A DNA stretch of 17,907 nt, taken from assembly GCA_023430045.1 (NCBI GenBank), contig JAEZCF010000125.1, positions 1-17,907 on the forward strand. The letters run 5' to 3'. The translations under genes and the position numbers were made by a program. Every line of letters starts with the position of its first letter. Positions within the stretch are counted from its first letter, which is position 1. Positions 1 through 7,822 of the stretch are shown here, one piece after another. A model generated the notes under the pieces. It was not told the origin of the DNA. It worked only from the letters and a program-made list of their open reading frames with translations, and made no database searches. The DNA is from Pseudomonadota bacterium (GTDB lineage: Bacteria > Pseudomonadota > Gammaproteobacteria > Xanthomonadales > Xanthomonadaceae).

Positions 1-2
1 GC

Positions 3-926
3 TCAGCCGCACGCAGCGGGTGACTTGATCGCGCCGGCCTTTTTCCCGAGCAACGGGTGGGCGAACACCGCGCCGACGATCATGGCCACGCCAAGATAGA
101 ACCAGCCGGTCATTTCGTATTGTTCGTGCAGCAGTACCATCGCCAGCAGCACGGCGTAGACCGGTTCAAGGTTGGTCACCAGCTGCACGGTGTAGGCACT
201 GAGATGGCGCAGCGCGACCAGCGCCAGGGCGAACGGCAGCAACGTGCAGGCACCGGCCAGCACCACCAGCAGCAGTCCATCGTGCAGGTCCGGCATGACC
301 CACAGCGGGCTGGCCAGGGCGGGCAGAAGGTAGGGCATCACCGGCGCCAGCAGCGTCAGCGCCAGCGTGCCGGCACCCAGTTCGAGCGCGGTCACGGTGA
401 GGGGATCGGCATGGCTGACCAGCCGCTTGTTGAGCGAACCGAAGACAGCTACCAGCAGCGCCGACAGGGCGCCAACCAGGACGCCCAGCCGCATGCCATC
501 GGGGACGCCGCCCACCACCAGTGCCACCCCCGGCAGCACGGCGAGTCCGAACAGCAGTTCACGCAGTTGGAAGGGACGCCTGGCGACCCACGGTTCGATG
601 ACCGAAGTGAATACTGGTGCCAGCGCGATGCAGGTGGCCGCGACCGATGCATTGGCCAGCTTGACCGCGCCGTAGAATGTCAGCCAGTGCAGCGCCACGA
701 GGGCGCCCACGCCGCAATAGCCGGCCACCAGCCGTGGCGACAGCTGGCGCAGCCCGCGCCATACCCGGGGCAACAGGGCCAGCATGGCCACCACCAGCAA
801 CATGCGCCACCACACCAGCGGCAGCGCCGGCAGGGTGATCAGCTTGCCGAGGATGGCGGTGATGCCCCACAGCAGCACGCAGAAGTGGATCTGGAAAAGG
901 GCCTTGCGGTGGTCGGGGCTGTTCAT
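3..926 (-). CDS. EamA/DMT-family inner-membrane transporter
   Basis: A 307-residue, strongly hydrophobic protein with about ten predicted membrane segments, the usual size of drug/metabolite transporters. Two EamA-like repeats are visible, about residues 10-140 and 147-292. Each ends in a typical segment: ATCIALAPVFTSVIEP near 98-112 and VQLVTNLEPVYAVLLAMVL near 248-266 followed by HE. An N-terminal ALFQIHFCVLLWGITAILGK matches the family's first helix. The frame is open upstream to 1592, but those residues are Arg/Pro-rich noise antisense to coding sequence, so the ATG at 926 was chosen; no strong ribosome binding site precedes it. It lies 38 bp after the DUF72 gene on the same strand and is probably co-transcribed with it. 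Family members export amino acids, metabolites or drugs; the substrate cannot be read from sequence. The stop codon lies 3 bases from the window edge. Confidence 0.9.
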   Translation of the reverse strand: MNSPDHRKALFQIHFCVLLWGITAILGKLITLPALPLVWWRMLLVVAMLALLPRVWRGLRQLSPRLVAGYCGVGALVALHWLTFYGAVKLANASVAATCIALAPVFTSVIEPWVARRPFQLRELLFGLAVLPGVALVVGGVPDGMRLGVLVGALSALLVAVFGSLNKRLVSHADPLTVTALELGAGTLALTLLAPVMPYLLPALASPLWVMPDLHDGLLLVVLAGACTLLPFALALVALRHLSAYTVQLVTNLEPVYAVLLAMVLLHEQYEMTGWFYLGVAMIVGAVFAHPLLGKKAGAIKSPAACG

Positions 927-964
927 CGCGGTATTGTGCGGCAAGATGTCGCCGCAGCGATGGG

Positions 965-1777
965 TCACGGCGCGTCGCAGCGTTCCTGCAGGGCCATCGC
1001 CGCCGCCGGATTGCGTGCCTTGCCGGCGCCGATGCACAGCAGGTACACGGTACGCGGGCGCTGTGGTGCGGGCGTGGTGACCTGTGGCAGGTCCGATACC
1101 GGCTCGCCCCTGGCCCATGCCCTGGCGCGTGCCACCCAGGTCTGCTGCAGCGATGCCGGCAGCCCGGCCTGAAGTCGCGGCTGGCTGCGCTTGATGCGCA
1201 CGTAGACGAAGTCGGCGGTGAGGTCGCCATGTGGCTCGGCATCGGCGCTGTCTTCGATGACCAGCGCAATGCCATGGGCACGCGCCGCCAGCACCAGCGC
1301 CTGGTCCACCACCTGGGCGTTGCGGACCTCCAGTGCATGCTGCAGGCGGATGCCATCCAGCGTGCCGGGCAACTGTGCGATGAAGGCAGCCAGGGCCTGT
1401 GCGTCGGCCGGATGGTTCGGTGCGAACTGCCAGAGCAGCGGGCCCAGCCGGTCGCCAAGGCCCAGCGCTGCCCGCAGGAAGGGCTCGGCAGCCTCGACGG
1501 TGGCGGACAGATCGCGGCGCTGCACGAGGTAACGCGGCGCTTTCAAGGAAAAGCGGAAACCGTCCGGCGTCTGTGCTGCCCATTGCGCGCACTGCGCCGC
1601 GGTCGGCGTACGGTAGAACGTCCCGTTGATCTCGATGCAGCGCAGGGCCTTGCTGGCGAACGCCAGCTCCTCGCGCTGCGGCATGCCCTCAGGGTAGAAC
1701 ATGCCGTGCCGCCAGTCCGGAAAGACCCAGCCGCCGATGCCGCAGCGGATGGGTGCGGATGTTTTCGGATTTCCCAT
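965..1777 (-). CDS. DUF72 (YecE-like) family protein
   Basis: A 270-residue soluble protein of the DUF72 family, a TIM-barrel-like fold without an established biochemical activity. Family signatures are visible in order: CGIGGWVFPDWRHGMFYP near residues 12-29, IEINGTFYRTP near 48-58, FRFSLKAPRYL near 74-84, LGPLLWQFAP near 111-120, LEVRN near 149-153 and FVYVRIKRS near 190-198. Length fits the family. The ATG at 1777 is preceded by GGGAGGAG with a 10-base spacer, a strong though slightly distant ribosome binding site. It is the first gene of a probable two-gene unit with the downstream EamA exporter and is divergent from the serine hydrolase gene at 1894. The family call is secure; the function is unknown. 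Confidence 0.92.
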   Translation of the reverse strand: MGNPKTSAPIRCGIGGWVFPDWRHGMFYPEGMPQREELAFASKALRCIEINGTFYRTPTAAQCAQWAAQTPDGFRFSLKAPRYLVQRRDLSATVEAAEPFLRAALGLGDRLGPLLWQFAPNHPADAQALAAFIAQLPGTLDGIRLQHALEVRNAQVVDQALVLAARAHGIALVIEDSADAEPHGDLTADFVYVRIKRSQPRLQAGLPASLQQTWVARARAWARGEPVSDLPQVTTPAPQRPRTVYLLCIGAGKARNPAAAMALQERCDAP

Positions 1778-1846
1778 CGTGTGGCGTCTCCTCCCAATGG
1801 CACGGGTCAGGCTGGCGTGGGCGCCGTTACCATCATGAGAATTCCA

Positions 1847-1869
1847 GGTGGCGCCGGCGGGGCGCCACC
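1847..1869. repeat. Perfect 9-bp inverted repeat in the hydrolase leader
   Basis: GGTGGCGCC at 1847-1855 pairs exactly with GGCGCCACC at 1861-1869 around a 5-base loop (GGCGG). The hairpin sits 24 bases before the ATG of the serine hydrolase gene and within the divergent region upstream of the DUF72 gene. It has no following T-run, so it is not a classical intrinsic terminator, and it has no GTAG head, so it is not an obvious SMAG element. It could be an operator, an mRNA-stabilising leader hairpin or a REP remnant. The palindrome is plain in the sequence; its role is unknown. Confidence 0.6.
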
Positions 1870-1893
1870 CTATTGGCTGCGGAGAAGAACGTG

Positions 1894-3456
1894 ATGATGA
1901 AGACCTGGATGGGAGGTGCCGTGCTGCTGGCCTGTACCTCGATGGCAGCCGCGGCGACCCCGCCTGCGCTGCAGGACCTGGACGCGACCGTCGAACGCGT
2001 GCGTGAGCGTTTCGACGTGCCGGGCATCGCCGTGGCCGTGGTCAAGGATGGGCAGGTGGTGCTGGAGCGGGGCTGGGGCGTGCGCGAGCAGGGCCGGCCG
2101 GAACCGGTGCAGGCCGACACCCTGTTCGCCATCGCATCCAACACCAAGGCGTTCACCGCCACCGCGCTCAACCTGCTGGCAGAGGAGGGCAAGCTGAAGA
2201 TGGACGACAAGGTCATCGACCACCTGCCGTCCTTCCGCATGTCCGACCCGTTCGTCACCGGGCAGATGACCCTGCGTGACCTGCTGTCGCATCGCAGCGG
2301 GCTCAGCCTGGGCGCCGGCGACCTGCTGTTCTGGCCGGCCACCTCCTACAGCAATGCCGAGGTGGTGCAGCGGCTTGGCCAGGTGCCGCTGAAGGGCGGT
2401 TTCCGCGAGCGCTATGCCTACGACAACATCCTGTATGCGGTGGCCCAGCAGGTCATCGAGCAGGTGTCCGGGCAGAGTTACCAGCAGTTCCTGCAACAGC
2501 GCATCTTCGACAGGGTCGGCATGCAGGGCACGCGTTACAACGCCGATTTCCTGCAGCCGGGCGACAAGGCCGCCGTCGGCCATGCGAAGTACGATTTCAG
2601 GGACCTGCGCACGGTGGCGCCGCTGACCTGGTCGAACAATGCCGGTGCCGGTGGCATCTATTCGAGCGTGCACGACATGGCGCGCTGGATGCAGGTGCAG
2701 CTGGCGGAAGGGACGCTGGCCGATGGCTCGGCGTTGTTCTCCGCCAAGAGCCAGCAGCAGATGTGGCAGATGATCACGCCGCAGATGGTCGCCGAGCCCT
2801 CAGTGCCGGAACTGGCGTCGGCACGGCCGAATTTCGCCGGTTATGGCGAAGGCTGGAGCCTGAGTGACTACCGGGGGCAGCGGCTGGTATGGCACACGGG
2901 GGGATGGCCTGGCATGGTATCGCGCCTGACCCTGGTGCCGGGCGAGAAGCTGGGCGTGGTGGTGCTGACCAACCAGGAAGCCGGCGCGGCGTTCAATGCG
3001 GTGACGATGGCGGTGCTGGACGCGTATCTGGGCAGCGAAGGCCGCGACTGGGTGGATGCCTACGGCAAGGCCGTGGACAAGGGCAGGGACAAGGCCGACC
3101 AGGCGTGGGCGAAGCATCAGGCTGCCCGGGACGCGCGCTCGGCCCCTTCACTGGCGCTGGATGGATATGCCGGTCGCTATCGGGACCGCTGGTATGGCGA
3201 CATGCACATCACCCGCCAGGGCAAGGCACTGCGCCTGCAGTTCGCGAAGACCGCGCAGCTGGTGGGCACACTGGAACATTGGCAGCACGACACCTTCCTG
3301 GTGCGCTGGGACGATCGTTCGCTCAATGCCGATGCCTTCGTGAACTTCAGCCTGGATCCGGATGGCAAGGTGCGCGAAGTCCGCATGCAGGCGATATCCG
3401 ACCTCACCGACTTCAGTTTCGATTTCCAGGACCTGCTGTTCACGCCGGTTGACTAG
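1894..3456 (+). CDS. Exported serine hydrolase, class C beta-lactamase-like
   Basis: A 520-residue member of the beta-lactamase/CubicO family (serine hydrolases related to class C beta-lactamases, esterases and D-alanyl peptidases). The N-terminus MMKTWMGGAVLLACTSMAAAA looks like a signal peptide, so it should act in the periplasm. Visible motifs: SNTK at 82-85 (SxxK, nucleophile and general base), LSHRSGL at 131-137, YDN at 176-178 (the YxN position), GGIYSSVHDMARWM near 253-266 and HTGG at 334-337 (the KTG/HTG position). The final ~100 residues (about 415-510, DGYAGRYRDRWYGDM onward) resemble the DUF3471 domain often fused to this family. GGAG at 1881-1884 precedes GTG 1891, ATG 1894 and ATG 1897; ATG 1894 gives good spacing. 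The frame is open back to 1753 but upstream residues are not family-like. Substrate unknown; beta-lactam resistance should not be assumed. Confidence 0.9.
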   Translation: MMKTWMGGAVLLACTSMAAAATPPALQDLDATVERVRERFDVPGIAVAVVKDGQVVLERGWGVREQGRPEPVQADTLFAIASNTKAFTATALNLLAEEGKLKMDDKVIDHLPSFRMSDPFVTGQMTLRDLLSHRSGLSLGAGDLLFWPATSYSNAEVVQRLGQVPLKGGFRERYAYDNILYAVAQQVIEQVSGQSYQQFLQQRIFDRVGMQGTRYNADFLQPGDKAAVGHAKYDFRDLRTVAPLTWSNNAGAGGIYSSVHDMARWMQVQLAEGTLADGSALFSAKSQQQMWQMITPQMVAEPSVPELASARPNFAGYGEGWSLSDYRGQRLVWHTGGWPGMVSRLTLVPGEKLGVVVLTNQEAGAAFNAVTMAVLDAYLGSEGRDWVDAYGKAVDKGRDKADQAWAKHQAARDARSAPSLALDGYAGRYRDRWYGDMHITRQGKALRLQFAKTAQLVGTLEHWQHDTFLVRWDDRSLNADAFVNFSLDPDGKVREVRMQAISDLTDFSFDFQDLLFTPVD

Positions 3457-3523
3457 GCGATACCCGAAACGCGGGACACACATCCGGCATGGGATGATCG
3501 TCATGCTGATGTAGCGAGGAAAT

Positions 3524-5359
3524 ATGATGTTCCGTTGGTTCGAGTCCCTGATTCCGGTGTTCCCGCCGGTGGACACGCGTACCCCACCGCGCACGGTGGC
3601 GGCGTTCTACCTGTTCTACCTGCGTCCGGTCTGGCCGGTGCTGCTGGCCACGCTGGTGGCCGGCCTGCTGCTGGCGCTGGTGGAAGTGGCGATGTTCGAT
3701 TTCCTTGGACGCATCGTGGACATGGTGGCCGAGCAGCCGGGCGCAGGCTTCTTCCAGCGCCATGCCGGTGAGCTGGCATGGATGCTCGCCATCACCGTGG
3801 TGGCGCGCCCGCTGCTGGTGGGGCTGCACAACCTGCTGGTCAACCAGGCCATCGTGCCGGGGCTGAGCAACCGCTCGCGCTGGCTCATGCACAACTATGT
3901 GGTGCGGCAGAGCCTGACGTTCTTCCAGAACGACTTCGCCGGCAGCGTGGCCAACCGGGTCATGCAGACCGGCACCTCGTTGCGGGAATCGGCCGTACAG
4001 ATGGTCGATTCGCTGTGGTACATCGTGGTGTACACCGGAACGGCGCTGCTGCTGTTCGCGCAGGCGGACTGGCGCCTGATGATACCGCTGGTGCTGTGGC
4101 TGCTGGCCTACGCAGCGATCATGGTCTACTTCGTGCCACGCGCGAAGGAGCGTGCCTGGATCGCTTCGGAAGCGCGTTCGAAGGCGATGGGACGCATCGT
4201 GGATGGATATACCAACATCCCCACGCTGAAACTGTTCGCCCACGGCGGCCGTGAGCAGGCGTATGTAGCCGAAGCGATCGAAGAGCTGGCGGTCAAGCAT
4301 CGTCGGCAGACCCGCATCACCAGCGGCATGGACCTGACCATCGCCATCGTCAACGGATTCCTGATCGCCGGTACCTGCGGGCTGGCGCTGTGGCTGTGGA
4401 ACGGCGGGCATATCACCGTCGGCGCGATCACCCTGGCGACCGGGCTGGTGATCCGCATCCACAACATGTCCGGTTGGATCATGTGGACCATCAACGGGAT
4501 CTTCGAGGACATCGGCACCGTGCAGGATGGCATCACCACCATCGCCCAGCCGCTGACCGTGCAGGACCGCGACGATGCGGTGCCGCTGCAGGTGGATGCC
4601 GGTGCCGTGCACTTCCAGGACATCCACTTCCACTACGGCAAGCGCGGTGGCGTCATCGCCGGGCTGGACCTGCGGGTGTCCGCTGGCGAGAAGATCGGCC
4701 TGGTCGGGCCCTCAGGGGCGGGAAAATCCACGCTGGTGAACATCCTGCTGCGCCTGTACGACCTGGAAAGTGGTCGCATCCTGATCGACGGTCAGGACAT
4801 CGCTGCAGTGACGCAGGAAAGCCTGCGTGGGCAGATCGGTGTGGTCACCCAGGACACCTCGCTGCTGCACCGCTCCATCCGCGACAACCTGCTGTATGGG
4901 CGCCCGGACGCCAGTGAAGCGCAGCTGCGCGCGGCGGTGTCCAAGGCACGCGCCGATGGCTTCATCGACAGTCTGGTGGACGGGCAGGGGCGCCGGGGTT
5001 ATGACGCGCATGTGGGCGAGCGTGGCGTGAAGCTGTCCGGCGGCCAGCGGCAACGCATCGCCATAGCCCGCGTGCTGCTCAAGGATGCGCCGATCCTGGT
5101 GCTGGACGAAGCCACCTCCGCGCTGGATTCGGAAGTGGAAGCGGCCATCCAGGACAACCTGGACGAGCTGATGGGCGGCAAGACGGTCATCGCCATCGCG
5201 CACCGCCTGTCCACCATCGCGCGCATGGATCGCCTGGTGGTGATGGACCAGGGGCGCATCGTGGAAACCGGCACGCACGCCGAACTGGTGGAGGCCGGTG
5301 GGCTGTATGCACGCCTGTGGGCGCGGCAGACCGGCGGTTTCGTCGCCGCCGACCCATAG
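3524..5359 (+). CDS. ABC exporter half-transporter, fused membrane and ATPase domains
   Basis: A 611-residue type I ABC exporter. The transmembrane domain spans about residues 25-335, with hydrophobic helices near 36-55, 85-103, 164-180, 185-204 and 272-291. The ATPase domain follows: Walker A GPSGAGKST at 395-403, Q-loop Gln near 443, signature LSGGQ at 504-508, Walker B ILVLDE ending at Glu529, D-loop SALD and H-loop His560. All key residues are intact, so it should be an active ATPase, working as a homodimer unless a partner lies elsewhere. Two ATGs, 3524 and 3527, follow GAGGA at 3516-3520; the second has the better spacing. It starts 67 bp after the hydrolase gene on the same strand with no clear terminator between, so co-transcription is possible. 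Its TAG stop is part of a REP element. Substrate (lipid, peptide or drug) cannot be decided. Confidence 0.93.
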   Translation: MMFRWFESLIPVFPPVDTRTPPRTVAAFYLFYLRPVWPVLLATLVAGLLLALVEVAMFDFLGRIVDMVAEQPGAGFFQRHAGELAWMLAITVVARPLLVGLHNLLVNQAIVPGLSNRSRWLMHNYVVRQSLTFFQNDFAGSVANRVMQTGTSLRESAVQMVDSLWYIVVYTGTALLLFAQADWRLMIPLVLWLLAYAAIMVYFVPRAKERAWIASEARSKAMGRIVDGYTNIPTLKLFAHGGREQAYVAEAIEELAVKHRRQTRITSGMDLTIAIVNGFLIAGTCGLALWLWNGGHITVGAITLATGLVIRIHNMSGWIMWTINGIFEDIGTVQDGITTIAQPLTVQDRDDAVPLQVDAGAVHFQDIHFHYGKRGGVIAGLDLRVSAGEKIGLVGPSGAGKSTLVNILLRLYDLESGRILIDGQDIAAVTQESLRGQIGVVTQDTSLLHRSIRDNLLYGRPDASEAQLRAAVSKARADGFIDSLVDGQGRRGYDAHVGERGVKLSGGQRQRIAIARVLLKDAPILVLDEATSALDSEVEAAIQDNLDELMGGKTVIAIAHRLSTIARMDRLVVMDQGRIVETGTHAELVEAGGLYARLWARQTGGFVAADP

Positions 5360-5378
5360 CGCCGGGCTCTGCCCGGCC
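5356..5378 (+). repeat. SMAG-like REP element overlapping the ABC exporter stop codon
   Basis: An ATAG head (5356-5359, GTAG in typical SMAG elements) is followed by GCCGGGC (5361-5367), loop TCT and GCCCGGC (5371-5377). This 17-base core is the exact reverse complement of the core of two GTAG-type elements near accA. The TAG of the head is the stop codon of the ABC exporter gene. The hairpin could end or stabilise the exporter transcript. Element family is from established knowledge of Stenotrophomonas REPs; the effect is inferred. Confidence 0.75.
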
Positions 5379-5387
5379 TCCAGTTGA

Positions 5388-5405
5388 CGCCGGGCATACC
5401 CGGCG
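5388..5405. repeat. Second hairpin between convergent genes (possible terminator)
   Basis: CGCCGGG at 5388-5394 and CCCGGCG at 5399-5405 form a perfect 7-bp stem with loop CATA. It lies 10 bases after the REP core at 5361-5377, and the two together fill the 57-bp gap between the convergent ABC exporter and DUF885 genes. It lacks a GTAG head and a U-tract. It may be the second half of a REP dimer and could attenuate read-through from either side. Confidence 0.55.
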
Positions 5406-5416
5406 CCACGTGGCGA

Positions 5417-7222
5417 TCATTCGATCGGCTGGTCCAGCATCAATTGCCGCGCGAAGCGCACCGGCGGCGCTCCGTAGGACAGCATCTGGTCGTGGTAGGC
5501 CTTCAGGTTGAAGCGGTCGCCCAGCGTTTCCTCGGCTGCCTTGCGCGTATCGAAATGCTCCTGCGCGCCAACGAAATAGGTCGGCAGCTGCGCAGAGGTC
5601 AGCTGGGCACGGATCCATTTTCCGGAGGCCTCGCTTTCCTGCTGGAAGGCGTCGTGGGTCATCAGGTGCATGGCCTGCTCGCGCGTCCAGTTGTCCACGT
5701 GCACGCCCTGGTCCAGGATCGCGTTGGAGATGGTGCGCAGGTAGAACTTCAGCTGCACCAGATGGAACAGCGGATCGTTGTCCAGGTAACCCTGCTCCTG
5801 CATCATCCGTTCGGTATAGACCGCCCAGCCTTCGGCGAACAGCCCCGAACGCAGCACCGCACGCAGCGTGGACGGGAATTTGGCCGAATGCCAGCCTTCC
5901 AGGTAATGGCCCGGGGTGCCTTCATGGATGCTCAGCAGATGGATCATGCGCGAGTTGTATTCGCGCAGGAACGAGTCAACCTGCGTGTCCGACCAGTCTT
6001 CCGGAATCGGCGAGACCGCGTAGAACGTCTTCAGGTTCTTGTCCAGCGGACCGGGCGAATCGCAGTACGCCACGGCCACGCCGCGCTGGAATTCCGGCAT
6101 CAGGATGATGTCCACCGGCGCATCGGGCAGGGTCATCAGGTCGTGTTCGCGCACGAAGGCGGTGGAGTGGTCCAGCGCGGCCCGGGCATCGTCGACGACC
6201 TTGTCGCGTGCAGGCTTGTCCGCGTAGGCCAGTTCCAGCGCGGCTTCGATCGCCTTCTGCTGCTGCTCGTCGGTCGGGTTGGCCGGCATTTCCGGCGCGC
6301 CCGGACGGTCCTTCAGGACGGTCTGCGCGATGCCGTACATGACTTCGCGCACGCGCTTGAGTTCGGCACGTGCCCGCTCGCCGATTTCCTGCCGCGACAG
6401 CGAGGAGTTCAGCGCGAATTTCAGTTTCTGGTCGTACTTCTCCGCGCCAGCGCGGAACTCACCCCTGGCATTGGGCACCAGCGTGGTGTCCAGCCACTGC
6501 TGCTGTTCCTCCACGGCCTTCTTCAGGCCATCGATGGCGGCCTGCAGGCGCTGCTGTCCGGCCTGCGGGAGTTCGCCGACATGCGGGGTGATGAAGGTCT
6601 CGACGATGCTGAGGATGCCGCGGTTCTGCTTTGCGACGGTCTCGGCGTGGATCTTCGGCACGCGTGCCGGATCCAGGTTCTCACGGGCCTGGGCGAAGAG
6701 CGCCGGAATCTTTTCCATACGGGCGGTGGCCGCTTCCAGGCGCTGTGGCAGCGGCGCGAATTCGCGCGCCATCAGGCCATAGATCGCGCTGCCGGCCAGG
6801 CCGTTGTACACCTGCGGGTCCCACTTCGGCGACTGCAGTACTTCGGCGTTCCAGATATCCGATTGCAGCTGGTTGCGCAGAATGGCCGCATCGACCTGGT
6901 TCTCGCGGCCAAGCCGGGAAACGTCCAACCCGTCCAGTTCGGCCAGCAGCGCCTTGTAGGCAGCGAGGGTCTTCTGCTGTCCGGCGGCACTGAGATCGTC
7001 GATCCGGCTGTCGAAGCGGTGATCGCCGATCTGCGTCGCATTGACCGGGGAATGCTGCATCCAGCTGTCCAGCGCACGCCTGGACAGGTCGGCGAAGGCG
7101 GCATCGGCGGCGGCGTCCGCAGCCTGTCCGGTGCTGGCATGGGTAGCCGAAGCGGGATTATCAGCCGGCTGGCAGCCGCCAAGGGCGGCCACCAGGGCGA
7201 GGGCAAGGAGATGCTGGCGCAT
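5417..7222 (-). CDS. DUF885-family lipoprotein, putative zinc peptidase
   Basis: A 601-residue protein of the DUF885 family, predicted metallopeptidases distantly related to HExxH enzymes. The N-terminus MRQHLLALALVAALGGC is a lipoprotein signal with lipobox LGGC (lipidated Cys17), so it should be membrane-anchored in the cell envelope. An Ala-rich linker (about 22-44) follows. The family's key motif HEGTPGHY is at residues 433-440, followed by LFAEGWAVYTERMM at 461-474, which carries a probable third ligand glutamate. Length is typical. The ATG at 7222 was chosen because it begins the signal peptide and is preceded by AGGA with a 6-base spacer; the frame is open 22 codons further. It ends convergently with the ABC exporter and lies 84 bp after the small acidic-protein gene. 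A promoter-like pair suggests its own transcript. Peptide substrate unknown. Confidence 0.9.
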   Translation of the reverse strand: MRQHLLALALVAALGGCQPADNPASATHASTGQAADAAADAAFADLSRRALDSWMQHSPVNATQIGDHRFDSRIDDLSAAGQQKTLAAYKALLAELDGLDVSRLGRENQVDAAILRNQLQSDIWNAEVLQSPKWDPQVYNGLAGSAIYGLMAREFAPLPQRLEAATARMEKIPALFAQARENLDPARVPKIHAETVAKQNRGILSIVETFITPHVGELPQAGQQRLQAAIDGLKKAVEEQQQWLDTTLVPNARGEFRAGAEKYDQKLKFALNSSLSRQEIGERARAELKRVREVMYGIAQTVLKDRPGAPEMPANPTDEQQQKAIEAALELAYADKPARDKVVDDARAALDHSTAFVREHDLMTLPDAPVDIILMPEFQRGVAVAYCDSPGPLDKNLKTFYAVSPIPEDWSDTQVDSFLREYNSRMIHLLSIHEGTPGHYLEGWHSAKFPSTLRAVLRSGLFAEGWAVYTERMMQEQGYLDNDPLFHLVQLKFYLRTISNAILDQGVHVDNWTREQAMHLMTHDAFQQESEASGKWIRAQLTSAQLPTYFVGAQEHFDTRKAAEETLGDRFNLKAYHDQMLSYGAPPVRFARQLMLDQPIE

Positions 7223-7251
7223 CGGCGATCCTGTCAGAGGGACGATCCGCA

Positions 7252-7280
7252 AGGATAGGCCGCTACCGGCATGCTGTCTG
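7252..7280 (-). promoter_or_regulatory. Predicted sigma-70-like promoter of the DUF885 gene
   Basis: On the minus strand CAGACA (7280-7275) is separated by 17 bases from TATCCT (7257-7252); each matches four of six consensus bases. The expected transcript would start near 7245, about 20 bases before the ATG at 7222. Pattern match only; read-through from the upstream small gene remains possible. Confidence 0.35.
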
Positions 7281-7306
7281 CGTGCCAAAGGCTTACCTTG
7301 GCTGCA

Positions 7307-7600
7307 TCAACCTTCGTCGGTTTCGTATTCGACGAATACATCCAGTTCCAGCGCCAGCTCCTGCACCGCGTCGCGGACTTTCTGCGCCGTGTTTTCGTTG
7401 CCGACCTCGATTTCCAGCTCGTGGATGCCCGGTCCGATGTCGTCGGAAAGTCCGGCGGAGCTGGAATCGTCGTCGTCCATATGGGGCATCAGGTCGTCGG
7501 TTTCCTCGACATGTTCGATGCCTTCAATGCTCTGCAGCAGATCGCTGATGGCGCGGGCATCGTCTTCGGTTCCAGTGATTCGCAATCGCAGCAATGACAT
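7307..7600 (-). CDS. Small acidic protein of unknown function, ACT-like pattern
   Basis: A 97-residue protein that I do not recognise. It starts MSLLRLRITGTEDDARAISD, has a very acidic middle (EETDDLMPHMDDDDSS near residues 36-51) and ends ELALELDVFVEYETDEG. Hydrophobic beta-like strands LLRLRIT, HELEIEV and LDVFVEY alternate with helix-like segments around 14-26 and 71-85. This suggests a ferredoxin-like or ACT-like fold split by a flexible acidic loop, which is inference. There is no signal peptide or membrane segment. The start could be ATG 7600 or GTG 7612, four codons earlier; neither has a clear ribosome binding site. It looks real because the reading frame fills the gap, the composition is protein-like, and it lies in line with the DUF885 gene 84 bp downstream. 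Confidence 0.7.
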   Translation of the reverse strand: MSLLRLRITGTEDDARAISDLLQSIEGIEHVEETDDLMPHMDDDDSSSAGLSDDIGPGIHELEIEVGNENTAQKVRDAVQELALELDVFVEYETDEG

Positions 7601-7720
7601 GGTGTGGAGCACGTAGTGGGGTTCGTCATCAGCCTAGCCAGCGGAGAGCAAAGACCGGGTGAGGACGTCGTCATCCGCGGATCGGCGAGCGCCGTTCGCA
7701 GCCAAGGTGACCAGGCCGGG

Positions 7721-7749
7721 CAGGGCCCGACGCCGCGCGCTGGGCCCTG
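7721..7749. repeat. GGGCCC-rich inverted repeat downstream of the isomerase gene
   Basis: CAGGGCCC at 7721-7728 and GGGCCCTG at 7742-7749 form a perfect 8-bp stem around a 13-base loop. It lies in the 222-bp gap between the isomerase gene (ending at 7823 on the minus strand) and the small acidic-protein gene. Placed after the isomerase stop, it may act as a transcript end or stabilising structure. No T-run is present. Confidence 0.5.
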
Positions 7750-7800
7750 GTGGAGCGGGTCCATGCCCCGCTGCGTGATGACTGCAGCGGGCAGGGCCCG
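7750..7800 (+). repeat. Degenerate SMAG-like REP dimer
   Basis: GTGG (7750-7753, decayed GTAG head) is followed by AGCGGG (7754-7759) and CCCGCT (7767-7772), then by a second hairpin CGGGC-AGG-GCCCG (7788-7800) without the closing CTAC. The 17-mer TGCCCCGCTGCGTGATG at 7764-7780 is repeated exactly at 12922-12938 inside a better preserved dimer. This shows a common origin. No protein-coding gene fits the gap that holds it. Confidence 0.6.
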
Positions 7801-7822
7801 TCGCGGGCGATCATGGCCGGAC

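Noticed and set aside
57..1172. Long plus-strand open frame (371 codons), rich in Gln, His and Arg
   Set aside because: Antisense to the EamA and DUF72 genes; its composition is that of a shadow frame in G+C-rich coding DNA and no motif is recognisable.
927..1592. N-terminal extension of the EamA frame by 222 codons
   Set aside because: It overlaps the DUF72 gene in another frame and is Arg/Pro/Gly-rich without protein-like pattern; the transporter begins naturally at 926.
3440..4633. Minus-strand open frame of 397 codons within the ABC exporter
   Set aside because: His/Gln/Arg-rich shadow opposite an intact ABC exporter with all catalytic motifs.
1894..5359. Serine hydrolase plus ABC exporter as a resistance or biosynthetic cassette
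   Set aside because: The hydrolase has the broad CubicO-type pattern and the exporter is generic; there is no regulator or biosynthetic gene to support a dedicated system.
5384..7258. Plus-strand open frame of 624 codons opposite the DUF885 gene
   Set aside because: Although long, it lacks recognisable motifs, while the minus-strand frame has a lipobox, HEGTPGH motif, and ribosome binding site.
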